Below are positions 55,558-64,000 of a stretch of 64,000 nt of DNA, in pieces. The position numbers and the translations under genes are program-made. The stretch spans positions 46,300,001 through 46,364,000 of the forward strand of contig OZ022256.1 of the NCBI GenBank assembly GCA_963978905.1, read 5' to 3'. The DNA comes from Trichostrongylus colubriformis (lineage: Eukaryota > Nematoda > Chromadorea > Rhabditida > Trichostrongylidae). The notes beneath the pieces were generated by a model. That model had not been told where the DNA came from. It saw only the letters and a list, made by a program, of their open reading frames with translations, and did not search any database. How positions within the stretch are numbered: position 1 is the stretch's first letter; every line of letters begins with the position of its first letter.

Positions 55558-56665
55558 CATGTCTTACAAGGGAAGTATTTTAATTCCCATGGAACTTTGA
55601 AATAAGACCCGGGGGGATCGATAGAGCGTCGAACGCTTATCATAACTGTGAAAAACAAAATTGCCAAATGGCATCCTGAAGCGAGTTACGAGGGGTCAAA
55701 GTTTACCTGTGACTTGACTGTGACATCTCAATGGCGAGGCGTTTCGTCATCAGCATGACTAGCGCAGGGCCAGTAACAGCCTGTGGTGGAGTGGTAGTGC
55801 CCCGCTTCTGCAGGCGCGAGGTTGAGGGTTTGCTTCCCGCCGGTGCGGCTCCTTTTGCATTTTGTGTTTCATTGTCAGTGAGTGCTTTTCTTTCGCTTCT
55901 GAACGTTTCCTTGTATGATATTCGCGCGTAGGGGTCGAAATACCCCTCTGTGCAAATTTCCAGCCGGATCCAGTTTTTGGCCCAACTTCGGAAAATTAGG
56001 GGTGGCCAGGGGGTAGGAGTTTTTGAATTTCTTTCCACAAAAAATCCTGCAAGCTGAACAAGATAGCCTAAACATACCTATCACACTTGTCCATCACACT
56101 AAACGCACGTAACAAGCGCCAAATAAGAGCATTAGCTGGGCAAGGGTCAACGACTACTCCTTTGTTGCATGGGTTGCCAGCCAATAAATAGCCCATCAAT
56201 TTTTCCGAGGTTTGGCCGAATTCGCGAATTGGCTGAAAACTTGTTCTAGGGAAATTTGATCTCCTGAACACGAAAATCACACTGGTTTTGCGTGAAAACG
56301 TATGGCTCGCGCGCTATGGGCTGCCAAACATACCGTGAAATGGTATTACTCTTTTTTTCAGAAAACCATAACTTTATTCAGGTGATTGTTTGACAGATTC
56401 TGATTACAGATTTGAGATCAGCATTTGAAAGCGCTTACAGTGGTATGTGTCACATTGCAAATGGTCATTTCGACAAACCGTCTGATGGCAAAGTGCCTCG
56501 CCAATGAGGTGTCCCAGGCAACTTTTACCCCTCGTAACTCGCTTCAGGATGCAATTTGGCAATTTCGGTTTTCACAGTTGTAATCAGCGTCCGAAGCTCT
56601 ATCGATTTCCCGGGTCTCACTTCAAATTCCATGGGAAGTAAAATACCTTCCCCTGTTAGAATGAT
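55558..56665. mobile_element. Fold-back element, copy 2
   Basis: The left arm 55558-55700 ('ttaattcccatggaactttg', 'gcatcctgaagcgagttacg') is the inverted counterpart of the right arm 56520-56665 ('cgtaactcgcttcaggatgc', 'ttccatgggaagtaaaatac'). Same family as 28484-29405. The interior has no recognised protein. Confidence 0.75.
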
Positions 56666-57599
56666 AATGACCGAGTAGGGATGGAGGCGTAGGGCAATGG
56701 GTGCGGCTCAGCCGGGCCACTGCCCCACCTTTCCAGTCGTGCAGTCGACGCGAAAACACGTCCGTGGTTCGGATAAAGGAGCGAAAGGGGCGTTTCGCTT
56801 CTCTGAATCTTTGCAGTGTCATCTACGGCAAGTTCAGTATATGAGGGAGACGGTCGTGAGGCGCGGCCCTGTGTGTTAATTAACCGTTGGGGCGCAGGGA
56901 GTGATACATACTTCCACCACAATGACGACCATCCGACGCGTCTTTTCCTTCGTGTCCTCTACATTTTGAACAATAGAAAAACTGCTTGTACTTCGGAGGT
57001 GAGGGAAAGGGTTGTATGACGGTCATTTTGGAGTTGAGTACAGCGGTTGTTTAGTGGACAACGTCCTTTTAAAGGAACCGGAAGGGGTCCGAAACAAGAG
57101 GAAGATGCAAAGAAATGAGCATTTTGTAACGAACACTGAAGGTTAGAAGCGATAATCGGCGAAAAAACCAGGAATCAAAAGCGCAACGCCGCGGTGTGTA
57201 TTCGCATCCACACACAGACTTTCCGAGTTGTCCGCTGTAGGAGATGGGCCGCGGGCCAACGTTAGTTGTAGCACCTAACTCCCAGCGCAGTGGAGTGGCT
57301 AATTCCAAACATTAGCATTCATGTAAATACATCTAGAGACAATATAAGAAAGATTAAAGGGAAAAGTAAAAGGAGAAGCGGCCACTTAAACTCGTCCACA
57401 CTACGTCTGTTCTACCGTGAGCCAAAATTGCCCCTTCCGGTGCCTTTAAGGGTAATGATCAGTTACGGAGATATGAGGGTTTGATGATTTAGACGAGTAG
57501 TGGGACGCAGGAGATGTGTCGGATGATAATGTTACGGCGGTAGTAAAAGCTTATGCCCCCATTCTCTAATTAACGCACAGTGTCGCGTCAAACGACATA
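56666..57599. other. Gene-poor stretch
   Basis: Short open frames on both strands overlap one another. No exon, tRNA or inverted repeat recognised. Confidence 0.4.
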
Positions 57600-57722
57600 C
57601 AGTCCATTTCAATTACGGCTGGCAGGGCGAGGCCTACAGACTTGTATCTATCTCTCTCACCCCGCCACACACTCTCACCCAACTCTGTGGGCCACGCCCC
57701 GTCAGCCTCGGGAACTGGACTG
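57600..57722. mobile_element. TA-type MITE, 'GCGTGGCC' family, copy 3
   Basis: Flanked by TA on both sides (57598-57599 and 57723-57724). It begins CAGTCCATTTC and ends GGAACTGGACTG, with 'ggccacgccccgtcag' as the inner right arm. The shortest and cleanest-ended copy of the family. Confidence 0.8.
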
Positions 57723-59369
57723 TACACCCACGATGGTCGTATCACAACCCTTTCAATTTAGAGTGTAGGTCAGGACACTCAAATTAAGACAGATGACAGG
57801 AATTCGCGCTGTAATTCAAACGGAGGCAGTAAAGCACTTGTCTAATGACGTGGTTCGCATGGTGCGGCGACCCGGTTCGAGCGTACTGGTATGCGCCTTC
57901 ACGAAGCCGTCGAATACATGCGCGCTTCACCTTATTGCCACGCTTCACACAGAACACTGTTGATGCAAGGACACCCTAAAGTTGTGAAAATTGAATTTGT
58001 ATAACTTCGGAGAATCGCAAGTCCCGTCCCACTGTCAACAATCAGGTGGTGAAGAGTGACAAAGTATGAGCCGCAGTAATGACCGCTACTAACCATGCAC
58101 TCAATTTTATGAACGGTTTGGTGCTTTTATTGTTAACATTATTGTTAGCAGAGCCGCGTAGCGATGTAGCTTTTGTGTGATGTAGATGCGATTGTGATCT
58201 TATCAAGGTGCGTGGTAAAGAACTAGTAGTAAGAGTAAAATAAGTCAGAGTTGTGATTGAGAAGATCTGATTCAGTAACAAAAGCGTCGGTGTAATTTGA
58301 GGTGTGCGACAAGACGCTCGGATTGGGTCACTTCACGCGAGAAGGTGGCAGCCGCTCCCCTTAGTGCGACCAATTTACAACACAATTAGCCAATGACTTG
58401 TGGTGTAATTGACAGTTTGCGTGACGCAGTGATCCAATTCGAGTCGTCTCGCATCTCTTCAGTTGGTATTGTATCCAAAAGATGGCCGTTCTGGGAGTTC
58501 GTGCCTTTTCGTTCAGGATGGGAAATGGAAATTAAGCTGCTAGATGGCTGGCTCTTGGAGGAATTGTCTACGCAGATTCCATGATTCTAATTCGTCTTGA
58601 AATCCTCAACTAAACAGAGTACAAGAAGAAAACAGGAAAGGAACCAAGAAATTTCTTTACTCTGAAGCAGAAATCGAAAAACTGATAGAAGAGCAACACG
58701 TTTGGATTACCGCCACAACATTTGAACAGCTGTCATCTGGCAGAGCGCAGTTCATATTTTCGCGCCTATGTTGATTTGCTTCTCGTTCTGTGTCCTCGAC
58801 CACGTGTGTATCGCCCCTTTGCTCCTCAGCTCTCTAGCGTCTAAACCCACTTGAACGCCCCACCCCGTCGTTCGTCACTTTAAGGAGTTCTATCCCGATT
58901 GGCTTTTCTTGCATGAGCGTGAAACTTTGAGAATCAAAAACAAAGAATATCGTCAAAACCCACGAAAAGTCAGCTGGTTCTACCGCTGGTGTGGTAGTCG
59001 ATTTCCAAGAGGATGTAATGTGTGCGTCACGCGTGCTCTAATGGAGCGTCTGCTCAGTGGCTGAGGTGTCCAAGGGAGGCTTACAAAGAAAGCCATTGAT
59101 GGCAACGATACTTGATTTCCCACTACACTATCCATGCTTGCCCTCACTGCACAGCCTTATCATGCTCAGAAACATTCCTGTAGGAGTTTTTCCTTTGCTA
59201 TTTACCTGCACACTCATGATGTTACGCAGAGTTGAGCGTCGAGAAGAATTTACGAACACGACCCCTCGAAATTCGGTACAAACTTCCCTCGGAAATTTCT
59301 TGAGAAGACAGCCCCCTTTCCCATCCACCTCGGGTCGATGGCACAGTAACTGTCGTCGGCGCAGATCTA
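57723..59369. other. Gene-poor stretch
   Basis: No exon with family resemblance. A TTCGAGC word near 57878 resembles a pol III B box, but no tRNA fold was found around it. Confidence 0.4.
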
Positions 59370-60290
59370 CAGGGTGTCCCAAAATTATGGGCGCCTGAAC
59401 TCGCAATTCTTTGGATTCCTCTATACAAATGTATCAATCCCTTTTCTTTCATTTGCTGCTCAGTGGGTGCACCAGATCTTCTTCTACCAAAATGCACGCT
59501 TGTCGGGGTGAAGCTCATGGTATTTTCAAGATTTCAGAAGTTTTTTAAATACACTTGGTGGTCATACGCTTCACCGGTGACACGCACCTCGTCGTACTGA
59601 TGTTCAAACTAAGTAATTTCCACGTCCTGAACCGTTAAGGGCAACCCACTGTGGCCAACAACGTCTGGTAGGGTATACCGTGCCATTAGGGTGTTTGGAT
59701 TAATCGAGTCTCAGTAATGATTGAGGGCCCAATAACGACACGCTGTTGGTTTCCGTCAATTTCGGCGTAAAGCTTGCGGGAATGTGAACATGAAGAACTG
59801 GCTGTTGGACATAATAAAGCACTGCCCTCACTAGTCTTTCGCAACAATACTTGGTGAGTTTAACGGCAAAACGCTTTAGTTTATAGAACCAAATTGATAC
59901 AAAAGCACTGCCGACTTGATTTTTCCGAATTCATCACTTTTCGAAACGTCCGTCAAGTCTCCCCGAACATGATTCCATTAATCTCCTGCCGGGGTCCTCA
60001 ATAAGAAGCAAGGTCTGACGAGTCAGCCATCCTAGTAAGGAGTCACATAAGGTAGCCCTGAGAAAGATTTGGGAAGGAATGTATGGAAAAAGCAGCGTGT
60101 CAAGGGCGGTTGAGTGATAGAGAGACTTTGAGCTTGTACCTTTGTCGGGGCAGAGAAACTTATGATATGACTACTGTGTCTTGTTACATAAGTTGTGGGG
60201 AAAGTTGTGAATGGGTTGATTTTTCATTTACTTCATTGGCGCCAACGAAATATTGCAATATATTGGCGCCCATAATTTTGTTACACCCTG
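59370..60290. mobile_element. TA-flanked inverted-repeat element of 921 bp
   Basis: TA duplications flank it (59368-59369 and 60291-60292). The ends are CAGGGTGTCCCAAAATTATG and the complement of CAGGGTGTAACAAAATTATG, both followed by 'ggcgcc'. Such CAGGGTGT ends are common in Tc1/mariner-type elements. The interior has only short frames and is treated as a non-autonomous or decayed copy. Confidence 0.8.
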
Positions 60291-60292
60291 TA

Positions 60293-61478
60293 CGTCTACG
60301 TGTATACTCGAGCCGTCTCCCAGAAAGGGTCATCAAATGATAATCATACCATTGCTACCTAGTACCAAGTATGATTATTGATTGACGACCTTTTTTAAAG
60401 AACGACCAGCCGACTGACCAGAAATTCCCTCAAGGATGTGTGCATGTCGAGGATTTGTTAGGAGAAACTTCAGAAAAAAAATTCGTCCTACCTGTAACCC
60501 TTGATACGACCCCGCGCGTGACCCCATCTAAAACAAAGAGTTTCCTGTTCTGAAGTCCCTCCGCACTCTACCCTATGCTGCTTTGCAGAGCTGCTCTCCA
60601 TTTGAAGCTGAAAGATGTTCATCTCTGCCAAGATAACCACTGCTCTTGAAATTCAATGCAAGGAAATTCAAGCAGAACGGCAGGAAAGATAGCAAGTTAA
60701 TTTATTCAAAAATGAATTTGTGGAGCATAGATCAAGAAGATATGTAACTCTGTCCTTTGATTCAGAAACCGGCAAATTGTAACGACTTGCTCAAATTTTC
60801 GAGAAATAATGATAGCTGAGTATTTTATAAGATGTGTTTCAATATTCCAATAACTGTAATCCAATAGCTACCAACCAAACCTTTCATATCCTTTCATTAA
60901 TGGGATTTTTTTGTTCTATGTTATTTGTTTTTGTATGAAGATTTCTATGTTGAGGCTTCCCTGAATTGGAAACAGCTGTGCAAATGGGTAATAACGATTA
61001 GCGCGTACGGTGGTTCAAAGCAAATGTTTGCTGTGTTGGGAGACACTCCCCTTTTTTAATGCTGGTACTGTGAGTAAAACAGAATGTACATCTGCTTCAT
61101 GTACATAAAAGTCTTTGGCCAAAACTTTTTTGTCATAACTTTTTTCTACCTGACCAAATTTGACAAAATTTTAATATGTGGAGCCTGAATCTATTGTCAA
61201 CATTTCTTTCTACTTAAGTGCCACTTGACTATTTCCATGGTTTTTACGAGAATTTACTACAAAACCACCAAAAAAAAAAAAGAAAAAGGCTTGGTCAAGA
61301 AAAACGGATTTCTTTACAAAAACAAAACGAGGAAGTCACAGAGAACATCAATATTTTGTAGAAAGACCACGACTTTTGATGACAGCGGCACAGCGGGACG
61401 GCATAGGGATGGCACTACAAAAACAAAAAAATTGCATTTCACCACGTAACTTACACCGTTGAACGCCAAAATAGTATA
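60293..61478. other. Gene-poor, AT-rich stretch
   Basis: Nothing recognised apart from a poly-A tract at 61269-61281. The 'aatcata' words near 60343 and 60372 form a weak inverted repeat. Confidence 0.45.
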
Positions 61479-61480
61479 TT

Positions 61481-62730
61481 TAGGTCGTTCGGAATGTAAT
61501 GGCAGAGAACCACTGTTTTCGAAATTCATTCACAACTTCAATAAGAAGATTTATTATTCCACTATATATCCACCATTACTATCGACAACTGTCTGCCATC
61601 TTTTCATCAACTTCGCGATACCAGATTCATAGAAGGAAACTGGCTTAGAGGCGAAGAACTCGCGAAGGTCGGTCTCGAGGTCGTCCCGGCAGTTGAATGA
61701 TTTTCCAGCCAAATGGTTTTGCAGAGATCTAAATAAATGGTAGTCAGTTGGAGCAAGGTCTGGGCTGTACGGTGGGTGAGGCAAAACTTCCCAATCGAGA
61801 TCGATTAATTTTTGACGAGTCATTTTTGCGATGTGTGGTCTTGCGTTATCGTGAAGAAAGAAAACTTTCCTCTGCTCCGGGCTCTGTTGGTCGAGACCTG
61901 CTTTAACTCTGTCGAGTTGTTCAACATATAACTCCGCTGTAACAGCTACACCAGGAGGTAACAGCTCCCAGTGTACGATTCCCTTCATATTCCACCATAA
62001 CGAGAGCAAAACCTTCTTTTCATGTGGGTCTGGTCTCACGGCTGGTACGGGCGTCTCATCAGCATCAACCCACTGCCTCCTCCTCGAATGGTTGACGTAA
62101 AGGCACCACTTTTCATCACCAGTGACAATGTTCCTCAACCAATCCGATCTTCGTGACTTTGAGAGTAAAGATGTGCAGACCTCAGCACGCACAGCTCGCA
62201 TCCCGTCAGTCAGCTCATGTGGTACCCATGATCCGTGCTTGCAAACTTTTCCTAGCTGCTTGAGCTTATCGTGTATTGTAGAGTTGGAGCAATGAAAAGA
62301 AGCTGCCAGGCTGCGAGTAGTGACGTAGGGATTGGCCTCAACAACCTCTTTCAGGTGCTCCAAATCGAAGTCAGATGGTCTTCCGGACTTGCCACAATCT
62401 TCCACAGAAAAGTCCCCTTTCTCGAATTTCTGGAACCACCGGTACACTGTCCTCTCAGAAGTAACGGAAGCTCCTATTGCTCGGCATATGTTTTGGAAAG
62501 CTTCGGCTGCCTTGTGATTTTGTAGAAATTCGTAGAGAATGCAGTGTCGCACGAAGATTTGGGAAAACTCCATTTTCTCCATGGTAGAAAGCCGGCAGGA
62601 GCCGATCAAAGCAAGTTTGTAGGGACTTGGTCTGTCCTATCGATTAGACATTGCGAGCCCAATATTGATTTTTAACGCCTTGAGTTATGTTGGGACATGT
62701 GATCTCTGCCACTACTTCCCGAACGACCTA
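61481..62730 (-). mobile_element. Complete mariner transposon
   Basis: Inverted ends TAGGTCGTTCGGAATGTAAT (left) and the complement of TAGGTCGTTCGGGAAGTAGT (right), each followed by 'ggcagaga'. The outermost TA at 61481-61482 and 62729-62730 is probably the target duplication. Length is about 1.25 kb. The inner sequence is one intact transposase gene with short flanks. Confidence 0.9.
61554..62582 (-). CDS. Mariner transposase, intact DD34D
   Basis: A 342-residue uninterrupted frame from MEKMEFSQIF to GGYIVE, the usual mariner length. An in-frame ATG nine codons upstream exists, but MEKMEF has the better context and matches family starts. The N-terminal paired-type DNA-binding region comes first (TSERTVYRWFQKFEKGDF near 41-58 and STIHDKLKQLGK near 101-112). 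Then come WVPHELT (119-125), the first catalytic motif VTGDEKW (D156), LHDNARPH (D245) and YSPDLAPTD (D280). D245 and D280 are separated by exactly 34 residues. It cuts and pastes the element at TA sites in the nucleus. All hallmark residues are present, so it may be active. Confidence 0.95.
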   Translation of the reverse strand: MEKMEFSQIFVRHCILYEFLQNHKAAEAFQNICRAIGASVTSERTVYRWFQKFEKGDFSVEDCGKSGRPSDFDLEHLKEVVEANPYVTTRSLAASFHCSNSTIHDKLKQLGKVCKHGSWVPHELTDGMRAVRAEVCTSLLSKSRRSDWLRNIVTGDEKWCLYVNHSRRRQWVDADETPVPAVRPDPHEKKVLLSLWWNMKGIVHWELLPPGVAVTAELYVEQLDRVKAGLDQQSPEQRKVFFLHDNARPHIAKMTRQKLIDLDWEVLPHPPYSPDLAPTDYHLFRSLQNHLAGKSFNCRDDLETDLREFFASKPVSFYESGIAKLMKRWQTVVDSNGGYIVE

Positions 62731-64000
62731 GTATGTAGTGTCTCCAAGTGCAACATACTAAAATTTCTCTTAGATCGGTCCAGTCGCAAAAAGTTACAAG
62801 TGAAAAACCCAAGTGAAAACCATTTGAACGAAGACTTTTGAGCGCTACTCTATGTACCTCTTCACTATACTGGGCTTCCTTTCCGATATACCAGCTATTT
62901 TTTCAGCTCATGTGAGTGTAAACGTCAATGGTAACATTTTCCGGTTGGCGTGATTTTCTGTTGTTTCACTGTGATTTTCCATTATTTAGGATTAGTCCCG
63001 AGACTAACTTATTTTTGATAGAGTGTTTTTCACCAGCGCAATTCCTGTGGAATACGTTAAGAAGTTCATGATCGAGCATAAAACTGTACAAAAACTACGG
63101 TTTTTCAGTTCGAAAAATATTGGATGGCTGTAGGGAAACTTTTGAGATTCTCTGTATTTTTTTCGCATCTAAATCGGAAGCGCAAAAAAGCCGATGTTAT
63201 TTTGTATTTAATTATTCATATATACTCGATACAAATTCAAGTAATGATAAGGAAAAATTTAAAAAAGGATTTTCAAATGTAGGAAAAATCAAACATATAG
63301 CGAATTCAAATCTGATTATCTTAATTCATACTGCTACATTCTGCCCTCTTTCGCATTCGAGCCTATGCGGCACTCGTAGATGAAGCAATCGAAGCCTATT
63401 CCGGAAAAGAGCTCGTTTTCATAGGCGCATGTGAATCCACTAACAAAATTTCTGAGAGTTTCGAGAAAGAGAAAACTTAGGGAAAACCGCAAAAAATTTC
63501 GTACAATCTAGGATATGTCTTACTGGGTTCCTATTCTTCTACTCTACTCCACCAAACGCCACGTTAAGAAGCAGTTTATCTGCAACACAAGACTGGTCTT
63601 GCATTCAAGCCAGTGAACAGTGATTCAAGTTATATGCGCAAGACTGCGAGGCTAAAAAAATACGGAAAAGTCGAGCTGAGCCAATGCGACTCCTCATTTC
63701 TGCAAAATCGACGGATTACGGCGGAAAAATCTGCCACAGTCCGCCACTTTGCCATAACTTCAGCAAAAAAGCTCCAATTGCTTCAAAAATTAGACCATGA
63801 GATAAAGCTCCCCATGACGAATCTGACTGTGTATAGAACATTCATTTTTTTCGTCGGACTTTCTTCATTTCCAAGAAATATGGAAAAATGACTCTCCGAG
63901 GCGCGAGGAAGTGCCTACGGGCATAACGCCATCGTAAACTCTCTACATCAGCTGGAAGCTTATCTTAGGCATTTTAAATTAACAACTATAACATCCTCGA
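62731..64000. other. Gene-poor end of the window
   Basis: No exon, RNA gene or inverted repeat recognised. The plus-strand frames at 63120-63383 and 63613-63891 are AT-rich and without family signature. Confidence 0.4.

Noticed and set aside
1..64000. Spliced-leader RNA or 5S rRNA genes
   Set aside because: I looked for the SL1 sequence and its splice-donor context on both strands and saw none. A covariance-model search would be decisive.

Overview
This window looks like nuclear DNA of a clade V (strongylid, hookworm-like) nematode. Genes are split into small exons by many introns of about 50-70 bp plus a few kilobase-sized introns. One adjacent gene pair shows typical nematode operon spacing. 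The single clear tRNA gene closely resembles nematode tRNA-Val(AAC). One mariner relic has the length and termini of the bandit/Hsmar1 group known from Ancylostoma. No prokaryotic, viral or CRISPR features were seen. The organism assignment is inference. The gene models are hand-spliced from GT-AG signals, reading phase and protein-family resemblance.

Layout. 0-13 kb is repeat-dominated: tRNA-derived SINE copies, a Penelope-like element whose GIY-YIG endonuclease lies between inverted arms, a decayed LINE carrying nested insertions, and diverged duplications. 13.9-15.9 kb (minus) holds an unnamed proline-rich gene with four YEDV-type tyrosine motifs. 16-23 kb is fold-back elements, nested palindromes and a 146-bp tandem repeat. 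26.0 kb has tRNA-Val(AAC). 26.2-50.8 kb is the gene core, all on the minus strand: FAM98 (50.8-43.5), TMEM65 (41.0-38.7), sec-10/EXOC5 (37.9-31.5) and an RPAP3-like R2TP adaptor (31.4-26.2). 54 kb (plus) has an intronless PSTK gene. 55-64 kb is repeats again and ends with an intact mariner element.

Functions. FAM98 belongs to the tRNA-ligase complex. PSTK makes Sep-tRNA(Sec) for selenocysteine synthesis. TMEM65 is a mitochondrial inner-membrane protein linked to calcium handling. Sec10 is an exocyst subunit. RPAP3 couples HSP90 to the R2TP complex. sec-10 and RPAP3 are about 110 nt apart across the polyadenylation signal and the next splice acceptor, and are probably co-transcribed and resolved by trans-splicing. 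The others share no evident pathway.

Repeats. At least ten short inverted-repeat (MITE or fold-back) families were recognised by eye. Nearly every long intron of the four central genes contains one. The most distinctive is a roughly 225-bp family with exact 8-bp target duplications, G-runs and nematode-telomere-like TTAGGC doublets.
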